Source: Augochlora pura (lineage: Eukaryota; Arthropoda; Insecta; Hymenoptera; Halictidae). Taken from it: a DNA stretch of 64,000 nt. The notes under the pieces were generated by a model. That model was not told the DNA's origin, did no database searches, and saw only the letters and a program-made list of their open reading frames with translations. Shown here piece by piece: positions 35,192 through 49,200 of this stretch; position 1 is the stretch's first letter, and every line of letters begins with the position of its first letter. The translations under genes were made by a program, and so were the position numbers. The DNA is taken from NCBI RefSeq assembly GCF_028453695.1, contig NC_135775.1:17208545-17272544 (forward strand), read 5' to 3'.

Positions 35192-38100
35192 ATGGGGGCA
35201 ACACCAAGTCGGAACGATGATCTTTCTAAGAATGTTTATTTGGAGAAATTCTGTGGGAAAAAGAGTATCCTGCCAAATGATCCATTTTGGGATACTTTTC
35301 TTTCTTATAACATGCGCCCACCTATCACAAGAAATGATCAAATAGAATTAGATTCACGATTGGACTCTTCTTGTCAACAATTACTTGCTAATAATTTAAC
35401 CACTGGCAACTTTGGCAGTTTAATACAAGTCGCTCTTATTCGTGCCAGTAATCTGCTTACACCAACGCAAAATCAGAAGTATGATATGCTTTTGTTCTAA
35501 GAAACAATATTAAATGCAGGATTAAAAATCATAATTTCATTTAATATTATTCTGTTTGTAGAATCATATCAGCATGGCAAACATATAATGCTTTGTTTGC
35601 AGTAAGATGTATAATAAAATATTTAATTGAAACCGTCGGTGAAGAAGAAATGATCAAACACATAGAAGCACCCCAATTACCTGTACCGACTCAAACAAAT
35701 TCATCTTATAGATTAGAAGACTTTTATGAAGCTTTAGGTGATATCATAACTGATGTACAATTATGGTAAGAAAGCTGTCTTATTTTTTACATTGTAATAG
35801 TTCTTTAATATATCATCCCTGAGCTATTAATATGATTTATTTTAAACTTAACAAACAGTTACTATATACGTATAATAATAGAAACTTAAAAGTACTTCAC
35901 ATATAATTTTTAATTTGTTGCATATGTAACATTTTACTTGATCATTTATAATAGAGATCCTGTTGTATATCAAAATTTTGTTTTTCACAGTGAATTCACA
36001 TATGTCGTTCATCTAGAAGCGATAAACTGCTTACTTGTACTACTTTCGGTACAATTATTTTCACAAACTGCTGCTGACTACAGCTCCATTTACAGAATAG
36101 CAATGAATTCACATTCTAGTGAACATGCGCCAGCAATGGTTTGTACATTATTGCATAATTTTGTGCAGCAAGAACATGCTCCTCCAGGGTTACTTACTCA
36201 ACAAGCGGGAGGAAGTATTGTCTTTAGTATAGCAGGTACGTTTACTAAAATGATACTAAAAATACAATTTAAGAAACAAATGTTCAAATTGATGCACTTA
36301 AATTATCTACTTACTGTCCATAACATGCAAAACTCATTTCAGCTGGTTTATGGAATGTGATTACAATGGGTATGGGTAGCAGCTTAAAAAATGTACAAGT
36401 TACAAATAGTAATAGTTCTGAAGCGGAAGAGAAAAAACGTGACACGGAAACACCGCTTGCTAGTCAATCTCTATTATTGTTACTGGTTTTAACAAATCAT
36501 TGTACCACAACACAGAATCCTTACAGAAATGCTCTCTTCAGTTTTGTTGACATGCAAGGTCGGTACTACAGCACACTGATACAAGTTATTTTTAGTGTCA
36601 ATTAATTTCGTATAAATAATTTGAAAATAAATGCATAATTTTTTAGAAGATTATTCTGCGATACAAGCAAAAGGTGCATTTAGATTTAATTTAAATAAAT
36701 TGTACAATACCATATGTAAAATACCAAACACAGACGAAGTTACATTATTATTGTATATGTTACTACATAGAAATTCAAGTGTAAAACAAGACATCATGAG
36801 AAGACCAGATATACAACTATTGGTGAATCTAAAATTTTTAATTCAACTATGCAATCATTTAACCTTGACAAGTATAATCGAAATCAAAAAATAAATTAGA
36901 AATCTCTATGTTTATACAGGTAACACCAATATTGCAAATATTGTATCATGCTCCAAACAATACGTCACATCATATTTATATGTCTCTCATTATTCTTCTC
37001 ATCTTGAGTGAAGATGAAACTTTCAATAAAAGGATACATGAAATAGTGAGTATATACATGTTTAAACATGAATCAATTTGTATGTAATTTCTCACTATTG
37101 CACATAAAAACATGATTATATTAAATACTGTTGTCACTATTAGATGCTTAGAGGTGTAAGTTGGTACACGGAAAGGTCCATAAGTGAAATATCATTAGGA
37201 GGTCTTTTAATTCTTGTTGTTATAAGGACAATTCAATACAACATGTTCAAAATGAGAGTAAGTATACATATAATATAAAGTTACAAATATAAATAATTAT
37301 AGCTATGGGTAATGCAACATTTTTTAATTTCTCATTGTAGGATAAATATTTGCATACAAATTGTTTAGCAGCTTTAGCAAATATGTCTGCGCAGTTCACA
37401 TCTTTACATCCCTATGTTAGTCAAAGACTCTTAAGTTTATTTGAAACTCTTGCGAAAAAGCACGTCAGACTAGAAGCAAAAATACAAGCACAACCTACTG
37501 TTCCTCCACCTGAAAGCACCGCAATTGCAGTTAATGGAACTACCGCAAATTCAGACTTGGTAAGGTTCAGCAGTATTATATAATCACATACTTTCGTTAA
37601 AGGATATAACCAAATACAAACAATTTGCACTATATTTCAGATTCAGGATCTAACAATACTTGAAGAAGTATTAAGAATGGTACTAGAAATCATAAATAGC
37701 TGCTTAACTTACAGGCTTGCACATAATCCAAATTTAATATACACGCTTTTATACAAAAAAGATATTTTCCAACCATTCAGAACACACACAGCATTTCAAG
37801 ATATTGTGCAAAACATAGATTCTGTAAGTGAAATAACTATTTTTAGTATTTATAGTGAGTAGTCTGTCATTACGTAAATTAATAACAAATATAATTTTAG
37901 GTCATTAATTTCTTTTCTTATAAATTGGAGCAGAAAGATCAATCACAACTTGGTGTTAGTCAAGTATTAACTACAATACAACAAGGTACTAGTGAATGGC
38001 CTCGTGATCGATTAAGGGTACGCATAAAATAATTCTATGCGTGTGTTTTTCTTTCTTTAGACTTGCTTTAGTTCCTAAACTACATAAAAATTTGTTCATT

Positions 38101-38516
38101 TAAAGCTAATGTTTCCAGCACAGTTATGTAAAACATATATTCTATTCGACTTGTTATAATTTGGCAAATATGAATTCTTTCACCTTATAAATTACCAAAA
38201 ATTTAAAACATTCGTGCAAAGATATTATAGGACTGTAGAAATATTGTTTATTTATGTATTAAATTTTGAAAGATCAAGTTAGTTTTAATTGCAACGTTGC
38301 CATACTATATCGTCTAATAAGCATTTGCTTATCTTATAGAAATTTCCGGAACTAAAGTTCAAATACGTAGAAGAAGAACAACCAGAAGAATTTTTCATTC
38401 CATACGTATGGAGTGTTGTGTGTCAAAGTGCTCTTTTGCATTGGAGTGCAGAAAATATAAAATTATTTTCACCAAGTAACAGCGATCAAACAACGATTAT
38501 CGTTTGTTTATACTGA
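35192..38516 (+). CDS. DYM: Dymeclin
   Basis: Eleven coding exons join in phase to 687 residues (human dymeclin 669): 35192-35478, 35562-35765, 35991-36235, 36343-36558, 36647-36822, 36920-37045, 37144-37257, 37341-37559, 37641-37823, 37901-38017, 38340-38516. Diagnostic family stretches are NDPFWDTFLSYNM near the start, TYVVHLEAINCLLVLLSVQL, ILYHAPNNTSHHIYMSLIIL and the C-terminal FIPYVWSVVCQSALLHWS. The protein begins MGATPS, a good N-myristoylation context as known for dymeclin. Known: a Golgi-associated peripheral membrane protein needed for Golgi organisation and traffic; human loss causes Dyggve-Melchior-Clausen dysplasia. Introns are short (mostly 80-320 bp), unlike the long ones in its neighbours. 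It is divergent from IQCH and probably has a 5' UTR exon near 34.7-34.9 kb. Confidence 0.95.
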
Positions 38517-41500
38517 GACACGGGCTGCTGCTTGCAGTAATTATAGGTAATTGTAATCAAGTAAGAAATTTGCGAAGCAATATTTCATAACAAAAGATTT
38601 ATTTGATACGGAATGGAATCAATATTTTTATTATTTTTTGTAAAAGTAAACAAAGAGGACATATAGAAAAAATTCTAAAAAGTATATATTCATTTTATAT
38701 TTGCAATCTATTTAACATTACAATTATCTTACCTTCGTGAAAACCTCAGCTAATAATATTATTATTCGCTTTTGTAAAATAATTTTTCATTACTCATATT
38801 TTACAATAGGTGAATTAATTAATATGGTAATAATGGGTATTATGAAATATGAAATATTTTAATACTTCTAATTTGTGAGCCTAAATAGTAGCATTAATAA
38901 GAAATTCGATTTGATATCATAACAAAGTTCTGTATTGCTAAGACTGGAGAGGTAATTTATTATTCTCTGAAGTTGCATCACGTCGTATTAAATATTTATA
39001 CATATTAGGACATGAAAATAAGGACGTATTCGACTGAGTCATTTTAAAAAGCACAGCGAGAAGGTGACCTATAAATACTAATTATTTCTGTCAGAAGAAT
39101 CTGCTAAAAAAATGTAAACAAACATTTAGCAGTATCCAGTGTCATAATAAATGCGTCGTTAATTTAACGATGTTATTTAAAAAGTCGAATTTTGTAATGT
39201 AATTTCTCATTGTGTAATGCAGTTGAGAAAATAAAATATCAAGACACGACTTTTTGTATTAATTTATTTAAACACTATTTATGAATCTATTTAATTATCA
39301 AAAAGATGATAAATATATCAAAACGCATACATTCTATTAATTTATATTTAGGAAAATGTCCTATGTAATTATTTATATTAATCCCTAATGAATATGTTTG
39401 TTTACATTTTACAGGTCGCACGTTTAACTGTAAATATACATACAATACATACTTGAGTATATACAAAAAATATTAAATTAATATCTATTTAATAGAAATT
39501 TATTAAAATTCCAAAATACGAGCCAGCAGTTATGTAAACGTGCAATTTATGCTGTTAACATGTCAGAGATTTTTCATTTAAAAATATTTAATATATAATT
39601 TTTAAATATTATATATGTATATATCGTACACGGTATACTATTTACTATATAAATATATATACATATATTTATATATATGTGTATATAGTATTATATACTA
39701 TAGTATATATATATACAGAAATAAAATATTCCGACATTTATAAAGAGTGTTAGTGTTTTTTATTGAATATGTAATCTAAAAAACAATAATTTTATGGAGA
39801 AAGAAGTAGGTAAGTAAACTGAAATTTATTATGAAATACAATAAAAAAGATCAATTAAATGGGTTACCAAATGATGTTTTTGAATAAGGTGTTTTCGAGT
39901 ATAAAAACGACAAATACATATATAAAATATGAGAGGGTAAAGTAAAGTTTCCTAGATGAAATAGTTTGAGAAGCACGGGTCTAGTAAATACTATTTAATT
40001 AAAATAATTTCATAATTTAAAGGTGGGATCAGTCCATAAGATGTATTAAATTCGTTGCAAATCAGATTTCTAACTAATATCTTTCAAATAAACCAATACA
40101 AATTACCATCACAAGAAATTTAGCTGTAAAAAAAATATCATTTTGAAAAAAAATACATATTAATGTCATTATAATACTTTTCTATAAGGTAAAAACAAAT
40201 ATAATTAATTAAAGAAAAATAACATTTAATTAGACAAATGAACCAAGTAACGTACCATTTTCTCGTATTATTTCAAGAAATTGGATTTTCATATTTATAC
40301 AGTGCTATCATTAGTGACGTACTTCTAGCATCAATGCTTCGTAAAAGTTTCAAGCAGGTATGTACTTTATCTTAATTTCGAAGAGTTTCAGGCCATACCA
40401 TTAGTCGTGTGATTTCTCTTAAAAGAATTCTCCTGATATTTTAAAACGTGCACTCAGAACGTTTAGAATTATACTAACTATTTTAACCCTTGAATAGTAG
40501 GATTCGGCTGTATTATTCAAATTTATATAGATGTATTGAATTAACAAATTTGCATACACTTTGAAAATAACAAGCTGTTATAAATATTGTGACACATGTG
40601 AAGAATATATTTTATATATAAGAAAATTTCAGGGTTCCCGTAATAACATTCCATAAAAAAATGATTAAAATCTCCAATTGAAGCAAAATCTTGTTTTACA
40701 GACGAAAAATTAACAGCGGCAATGTATAGTGACAGTAAATTGGAAAATCTCGAAATTTGGAAGACGGTAATATGTAAAATTTTATGCTTCATTGCGACAA
40801 TAGCAAATCAGTTGTTTATTATTCGAGCAAATTGTTACTGGCGATAAAAAATGAATTTAAGAATTCAAAATGTAAAATCAATTTTTGATCATCCTATCCA
40901 ACACAAACATCATACTCCTGAACGGAACTTCATCCTTGAAAGATTCTATTTTGCGTATAGTAAGATATTAAAGTAATGTTCTAAATGGGGGTCAACTAAC
41001 AGCAGTAATTGTATTATAATCAATAGTTTGATCGATTACACGTAGCCCTGCGTGAAAGAAACCCTTCATGAACAGATGGGAAAGGAATGAATTCCACCAT
41101 GTTAATGCTAGACTACACACAACATAGGCAACCATAAAAAACTTAAAACTGTAATTAAAAACTTACACGTTACCCACCTTATTCACTGGTATTTACACCT
41201 ATTGATTATCATTTATTTCGATGTTTGTAAAATGTATTAAACACAATAGATATCAACGGTAGTCAAATGATCAAGATTGCAATAAATCAGTTTTCTCATT
41301 CAGAGTCTCAGAATTTTAATATTTTTTGCGAGCCGAAACGTTAATAATTAATGATAAACTTAGACGACATAAAAAAATCTTCAGAACTTATGGTTTGAAA
41401 GCTATTTTAACAATTTTTCGTTTGACAAACAAATGAACGATTTACTGTTGATATACCGGGATCATAGGTGATCCCAACGTTGTAGTTCTGTTTCATTTAT

Positions 41501-41619
41501 TAGTAAGATTTTAATTTTTCACGTTCTCCTTTGCATTTTTTATTTAGAGCCGGATTAGACCTAGACGAAAGAATAAAACCTAATCGTGTCCACCGATAGC
41601 AGAGAAACAGTGAATTCGC
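38517..41619. other. Dymeclin 3' flank and AT-rich spacer
   Basis: No gene supported. The likely end of the dymeclin transcript is AATAAA at 39720-39725, followed by a GT-rich tract (GTGTTAGTGTTTTTT), which would give a 3' UTR of about 1.2 kb; an earlier AATAAA lies near 39,230. A run of TA dinucleotides and small AT palindromes occupies about 39,600-39,718. The rest to 41.6 kb is AT-rich with nothing recognisable. Confidence 0.5.
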
Positions 41620-44600
41620 TTTTTCGAATGTACATCTTTATTAAACAAATACAGTTGACGTCTTAATATTATTTATAATATGTCGTTATAGATAGTATTT
41701 CACTTTCCTAGCCTGTGCAGCGTGTATATGCGGCCGCGTGTTCAGTGTCTTCTGTGTGTATGTCACGTGTATATAGTCTATTGCTAATATTTCTTTTGTC
41801 GAACGATTCTTCAGTTGCGGAATAACAAGGTAAGTTGACATTTCTGTGCGTCCCGTGCAGACGCGCCGAGCAACTCAGTGTGTCACGTTGAGCCGAAAAA
41901 ACGAAGAAGAAACAAAAAAAAATACAGACATCCGTGTCGTAAACCTTCTCCTTAGTTATAACTCCACGTTACGACTTCTGAAACGTGCTTAGCGTACTGA
42001 TAGTATCGTTATTCATATTAATTAAATTCCTTAACTGTACTATATCAATTACTTAATCTTATTAGTTAACACACAATCAATCTGCGATGGGAGGGAATTT
42101 AGTCGGCTCGTAATCTGTCGTTTACGGCCTAGCTAGTCGGTAGTTGATTTATTTCATTCATTACAACGTCACCGTAGGATTGGCTTCCTCATTTCCCACG
42201 CTTTCCAGCTCTAGAACATCGAATCATTCCAGACACGTGACTACGCCACGCACTTACGCACGCACATTTCTCAGGCGATTCTCGTTTTCCTTTTGTTTCT
42301 TTTTTTTTCTTAAAGGAAAACGAGATGTTACGTACCGCACATTTTCTTTACGGATCGGTGGTGAACGTATTCGTGTGTATCTGTCTGTTGCGCCCCAGGT
42401 GCCCCTAACAGAGTTCGAAAAATCGAGCCCCTCTCACGGGGACCGGAGGTTCGTGACCAATTCGGATCGCACGCGATCCGAAAGGGTCGCGGACGACCGT
42501 TCCCGCGGTCGACGCGGCCCGCGCTGTGGTAAAATTCAAAATATGTATTCTGCTGACTATTTAGGCGAACGGTACGTGTAAATGTCGAAGAGTATGTATA
42601 TTTATATACGTAAACATACATACACGGGTACATGTGCATATGTATACGTACGCTAGCTGCCTACAAAATACAATAGTACATTACAAATTCATACCTTCTC
42701 TTCTCTGTTTCTTTTCATTTTCTTTTTATATCATCATTTGCAAACAGCTTAGATATATTTTTATGTATAATATATATTATAATAGTATAATCTAGTTGGA
42801 TTTGTTCTGTGTAGTTCCTTTCTTTCCCATAATTAATAATTAAGTACATCTTTAGAGCAAATGTGTACACCTAGTTAGGTTGTAGCGGTGTCGCTTTCCC
42901 TTCTGTTTTTGTTCTGTCGTGTTCTTTCCCTTCCGTCCTTTCTTGTTTTCCGTCCTTCCATCTTTTTTTTTCTGTTTCACGGATATCGTCGTTACCAGAC
43001 GAGAGAGGGGAGGCTTCTTGACATCTTCTTTCCAAACGACTCGTTAGACCGAGCAACAATAGAAACGCTTCCTCCTCGCCGCGCAATCATCGCGCCGCGC
43101 CAGTTCCGAGTAGTGTGTGTCCTCGCCGGGGACGACTTCCGACACAGAATCCACCGCGATTCATGTTCGCCGCGCAATCTCCGACGCTCTGCTAAGCCAG
43201 CGTTCCCCGTTTTTGTGCAGTATTCTTTAGTTATCATACTTATGCCGTGTAAAAGACTCAAGAAAGGATCTGGCGGTATTGTGCGATCGTGGAGGAATGT
43301 ATCAAATAGAATCGAATTTCGCGGTCGAATGAATGCTCGTGATCCATTCGGAACGGATGTTCATGGTGTCTGGCAAGTGTGCGGGGGATTCTCCCGTGAA
43401 ATGAACGAAACCATTTGTCTTCACTGTATTATATGATCGTTTTCCCGAGTGTTCTACTGTACATAAGCAAAATCTGTGTCGAACGGTCGAGTCGATGGCT
43501 CTGTTTTATTTCTTTTTTTTCAATTTTCCCGAGGAGTAAACTTAACGCCGCAGAAACCGTGAAGCGAGGAAATATAAGATCAAAATTAGAGATTCGAGAG
43601 TCGTGGCTTTGTGTCTTATGTGGTCTAGTCGCGTGGAAGATAACGAGAACCAATCGAGAGAGATGTGCATCGCGTCTGAATGCATCGGACAACGAAAACA
43701 GACGAGATAATGTCAGCGATATACATACGTATAGAAGTTTCTTTCGCGCATCATTTTAGCGAGCGTTCGCCTATTTTCTTTTTTTTTTCTCCTTTTAATT
43801 GTTCTGTTCGCCGTTCTGCTCTTTTTTTCAGCGACAATTTCAAACGCTCGAAGCGCCATTCGCGTTTCTCTCCTTGAGTCCGAGCTTATAAAACGTGTAA
43901 AGATAGCGTGCGCACCTGCGTTCGAACGCTAGAAGAAACAATGAAAATAATTCATTCGTCGAAGAGGGATGAGAAAAATAAGTCGCGATTATGGCAAGTA
44001 ACATCACGATAGCGTGTAGCTATGTAGGAGCTCTTTACGAAAAGTTTTCAAACTTTCGACAAATCCCTTATAAAAATGATATGATATGCTCGTTGGAAAA
44101 ATAAATTGTTCATATAGTTTCTATGAATATAGATATCCGTACACAAACTTTCAGTACTAAATATTCGATCGGTCGGTATAACTCTAAATACATAAATACA
44201 TACACAAGATCCTTTCATTACTTCGTAGCGAGTATAAATGCGCAGTCAATTACGAGATCATCCATCGAGACTTTGAATTATCTTGCCGGATCCATTGCAC
44301 GTGTTCGCGGCGTTTTTCGGTCGTCGAGCGATTTTTTAAGTCCGCGTCGCCCGCGTGGGCGACGATGAAATCGAACCGATCGGACTGTAAATTACCGCCG
44401 GCTCGCGAATCAGCCGGTTTAAGTATCACCGATATCTCTATGCGCGCTCGTCGCTTAACACCTATGCCATTTCTAACAGTAATGTTTAAAATACAACAAC
44501 AGTAGAGCAGTTGCTTCCGAGAGCTTTACCGGGCGGTACACCTAACATGCGAGATTACTGATGGGAAATCAGCTTTCGAGTTTCGCTATTAAAATATAGA

Positions 44601-45483
44601 GTAGAATTCAACAGACTAATTTGCATAAAGGCACGTAAAAATCAGTTTCTCTATGAAAAGAGTGATTGCACAATAATTATTCTCCGAGTCAAAATAACAA
44701 ACGATACCTCAGAAAAGGTTGATCGCTGCGCATTATTTAGAATAGTCACATTTTGCTCCTGTTTCCTCGCGCAGATGGCTGCTCACCACAGAATAATGAT
44801 CGGACACTGTATGTATATGTAAGTACACGTGTCTCATGCACATACACATGTACTCCATACAGTCTGTATACGCAACGGATTCGCATACAAATCTATATGC
44901 ATGCGTACACATGTATACAGATATGATATTATACCGTACTTAATGGTGAAGCACTATCATAAGATGCGCGGCAATGTCCTCACTAAGAGCTAAGAGTTTA
45001 TAGATTGATTAGGAAGGAACATTGTGCAAATTATTACAGGTTTTCACTTACAAAATAAAGATTGTGAAAACTGGGAGGTATGAACTACCATGGTCTAGGT
45101 TCAGCTCAACCCACGCGGTACCGATCCAGAATGATTTTCTTTTTTTTACATACTTCCCAATTACTCCATTTCTGTTTTGAATACTAGACGCGAGAACGTT
45201 TCTCCAACACAGGAGACACGGTCTGGTCAGGAATTAAAAAATATACATTTATGAGATCAAATGTTGACTTCGAAATTCATTCAAACGTAAGACAGAACGA
45301 GTTCGATTGAAATTAGAGTTGCGAAAATTCCAAATACGTTTTATCGGGCCGTCCTGCGCATCAACTAGAATTACAATTAATGATAGCGAAATATAGCCGA
45401 CGTCAGTAAAATTTATCATAGTAAATAGTGGAATAGAATAAACATAGAGTAAATGTCAAAAGAGACAGTTAAGAGTATAAAAA

Positions 45484-45608
45484 AGTTCCCTTGTCCTGCT
45501 ACTACTACTAATAGTAATAAAAATAATAATATTATTAATAATAATATTAATAATAATAGTTGTAATAATAATAATAATAATAGCAGCTGTAATAATATTA
45601 TTAGAATT
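45484..45608. repeat. Imperfect (TAA/ATT) trinucleotide repeat tract
   Basis: About 125 bp of interrupted AAT/TAA/TAG triplets, including an uninterrupted (AAT)n block near 45,563-45,580. It lies in the proposed calsyntenin 3' UTR and generates the poly-leucine open frame on the minus strand. Confidence 0.8.
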
Positions 45609-46086
45609 AGCAGTAATGAATGACAAATATAAATTAATTCTTTTCCATATTTACCGAGAATCGTTTCTCGGTAAACGTTAAGTATTTCATTTCTTTTTTT
45701 TTTCACGTGTTTCTTTCATCTAACAACATCAGCGACATGTCGTAGATACAAAGAGTTTAACTATTCGATAAAGCGTCCCGCACTCTTACAAATTTTGCTG
45801 GCTGTTAAGGAGAGTACTAACTAGTTGGTGCATTTACGTTTCATGATGCCAATGTTATGTATGGGGACGGATATTATAATACGATTTTACGCTTCCGCGG
45901 TTGCATAAAAATATCGAATCGGTTTATCAAAAATCGAAATATCTTTAAAAGGATAACGTCGACATTCGAACGTTACCGCGAAAGGTGTATTAGAACGATT
46001 CGTGTAATTTACTCGAAGCTCGCTGGTAGGCTAGCGTATGCGTTTTCATATGAATTGCGAAGCGTTGCGAGAGTGGGTGAGAGGAA

Positions 46087-46119
46087 GAGATAGATAGATA
46101 GATGGAGAGAGAGAGAGAA
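46087..46119. repeat. (GATA)n/(GA)n microsatellite
   Basis: GATA repeats pass directly into GA repeats. On the calsyntenin transcript this reads as a CU/UAUC-rich pyrimidine tract shortly after the stop codon, a possible binding site for polypyrimidine-tract proteins. Confidence 0.8.
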
Positions 46120-46239
46120 AAGAAATTGAAAAAAATAATGACCATTCGAACGGGAACAATGGAAAGCAATGGTGAGCTAGTACTCCACTTAATCACCATA
46201 CAAAGAAAGGGGATGGTGAATGCAGAGGAGGGTAGTGAT

Positions 46240-49200
46240 TTAAACATCACGATGATCCCATTCCAATTCATGAGGTGAAGTGTGACCGCGATGCCGACCG
46301 TTGCTCAGCTCGCAATCGTTTTCGCAGTCGGAGCTATCCAGGTCGTCGTCTCTGTACGATCCGTCCTCCGAGTCGGAGCTTCCGGAATCATCGACATCGT
46401 CGTCTCTCTGATTCTGGTGATGAGAGTCGTGTTCCGTGAGCCTCTCCATCGGGTTCACGGTGATAGCAAGCGCGGAATCGTCCCAGGCCATCTCGGTCTC
46501 GGCAGCCAATTCATCGCCAGCGGATCGTCGTCGTTTTGCGGCTCCTCTGACCCTGGCGGCGCCGACCACCGCCATCAAGAGCAAGAAACAGATGCAAGCG
46601 GCGACGACAATCGTTACGGCATGACTACCACCAGCCCCGAAGCCTCTGGCCCCTTCGCGGAGTACGGTCGTTGCGTATTCCTCCGGCAGATCTGCGTGAT
46701 GAGGAGACAACTGTGCGTGTCCTGCAACCGGCTCCATGATTCTAGCTATGGGTGGCTCGTCCGGGGTCGAGTGAGGAACAACGGTGGTCTTCTCTTTCGG
46801 ATGAATAACGGCCAGCGTTTGCACGTACTCGTTGCTCGCGAAGCGACCGCTCAGCTCGGAGCAAGTGAGCTTGAAGACGCGATCGAGGTAGTAAGCCGGC
46901 TTGCGGTTCGTGTACATGATCAAGCGAATCAGTTGCTGATAGTTGTACGGCGTGTCCGCCCCCGACAGCACAACGCCGTCACGGTCGACACGCGCGGTGA
47001 TAGAATGGAATCTACGTAGAGCGTCACCAGGCAGACCTAAGCTCTCGTGGTCGGGATTCAGACTCGGATAAACGCTGACGGCACACGCATCCAACCTAGC
47101 TGCGGAACCGGCGGTGACACGAGCGTCCGGGAACACTCGTACTCCTAAACGGAAATCTGCGTACTCTCTAGCTACGTAACCGGTGCCGTTCACGGTGATG
47201 CCCGGACGCGGCGGCGGCAAGACAGTAACGTACGATTGAACGGTCGGCACCGGAAGCGGATTGTTCTCGCTGCCTTCGCATACAATTGTTGTCTCTAAGT
47301 GGAAATTACGGCGGCCTGGTGTTGGGAAGCGTCTGGAGTTCGAGTAACCGATACGCCGGAGAAGCGTTTCGACGTTAGTGCGATTATCCCCATCGATTCG
47401 TACCTCGGTTAGATCGGAATTAGCCAGCAACTGGGTTCCCGGTTGTAGCAGGTCCATGGATGGTACGCGAATACCTTCTTGGCAACGACGCAGGCAAGAC
47501 AATACGTCCGGCTTTTCGTTTCGACCAACCAGTACCGAGAGTCCGGCAAGATATCCGCGGAAATGGTGTTTGGTCTTGTTGTCAGAGCCTTGCCAGCAAG
47601 CGCCAACGACCAGGGTCGTGTTGACGCCCTTCGCGGGATGCAACGGCCAGTCGTCGATCACTTCCGGGTTCTTCTCGTCGGTTCGCCATTCTTCTCCGTC
47701 GACGTACAGGGTGACGTGCGGGAAATCGACCTGGACAGCATAGTGATGCCACTTGTCGTCGCACACTTGGCCGAGCTTCCATCGCCATTCGGCAGGTCGG
47801 AAGATGTTGGGGTCACCTTCCGAGAAATCGCGTCTGAGTAGCAAAATCAGTCTGCAGTTTCTGATGAACAGGGCGTAGTGGTGTCTATTCATTTCTGTAA
47901 GGTGAGACAGTGATTAGTGGCACGTAATTGAAGACTGAGAAAGAAACCCGATGTTCTTGGAGATTGCTTTTTGAAGAAGAAAATCGAAATCTCGTAGTAT
48001 GTATTCAGTATAAAAATATCTTTACAGGTTTTTAGAAGGAAAAGGAGAAATACAAATTAAAAATTTTACTCTACAGTTAAGAAGTATAAAAAAGGATTGT
48101 GCTTTTAAGAGATCCCATTATTTCCATTATATCATTCATTTTAAATACGTACTTTCCATGTCGCTAATCAAAAACAATTTACATCTTCCTCCAGTAATTT
48201 TAATAAGTCTTATATTCCTTTAATCTTAGTTTAATCTCAGTCTTAGCACTATTTTATATTGCACCTATTAATTTTTAATTATTAATAGCATTTAATATAT
48301 CGAGTATATTCGATAGATAACATTTATATTTTACAACATGTGATAGAGAGGGAGTTAAAGAAGAAAGGAGGTAAATTATACGCGTGCTTCGTTGATTTAA
48401 AAGCGGCGTTTGACACGGTAAATAGGGAAAAATTGTGGGAGGGAATAAAGGGAGTATATTTAAAATTAAAAAATGGAACGAGAACGAAAATATTATAACT
48501 GAGAACCCGTAACGCCATAGAAACGCAACTCTCCTACACGAACAAATAAATTAAAACTTAAATTTCTCTTTTTTGCAGAAACGTAGGTCCATTTTGAAGA
48601 AAGTCGTTACAAATTTTCAATCCTGGGCAAATTCTACGAGATTTAGATGTTCCTTTTCAAAAAAGCGAATTTCTAACTCCGTTTACGGAACAAGAAGAAA
48701 CGAATGTGGAAGCATACTATGATCGTCGGCCGCGCAGAGGATATGTTCCTTCACGTGTGGGTCTTGTCTGGGACGAGGACGGTGTTTCACCCATACGCCG
48801 ATGGTGAACTTCTGGGCCAGTGTGTGCTCGAGCACATCGCTGGGCACTATAGCAGCAGAATCGACGCCATCGAACTCGAAGATCTCGTCCGCCTCCCTGC
48901 CTTCGTCTCGGGACAAAGACGCTGTCCAGGAAGTGGTAGGCCCAGGGGTCGGTAACAAGTCAACGCTGTCGCGAGAAGCGCCGCACAGTTTGCGTTGGCT
49001 GCGTACGCCATACGTGTCACGGTCGCAACCTTTCCCTATATGGTCGGTAGCAAGGGTTAATGTAGCTCGGACGTTGCGCAATATACAGGGAGCGTCGCAG
49101 AGATCCAGCCTGGCGGAAGGCAGCAACGGTTGGGAACCGACGCCGGCAGCGTAATCTACCCTTTCTGGAATTCCTCTCCAACCGGGCGCGCATACACGGT

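Larger units (their letters stand above)
41620..46239 (-). other. Probable long 3' UTR of calsyntenin
   Basis: From the calsyntenin stop at 46240 down to about 41.6 kb there is no supported exon on either strand, yet base composition is clearly richer in GC than the neighbouring spacer and includes GC-rich islands near 42,360-42,540, 43,000-43,260 and 44,270-44,420. A minus-strand AATAAA (TTTATT near 41,637) is a plausible poly(A) signal at the point where composition returns to AT-rich. Perfect hairpins lie at 42461-42482 and 44345-44364. A CT-rich tract (minus strand) follows the stop by about 120 nt. Neural genes of insects often have UTRs of this size; the extent here is inferred. Confidence 0.45.

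Noticed and set aside
42144..43436. Several 100-180-codon frames in the gene-free block after calsyntenin
   Set aside because: Low-complexity Ser/Phe/Arg translations on both strands without family resemblance; better explained as UTR sequence.
46282..47019. 245-codon + strand frame opposite calsyntenin
   Set aside because: Antisense shadow of the GC-rich calsyntenin exon; the minus strand encodes the recognised protein.
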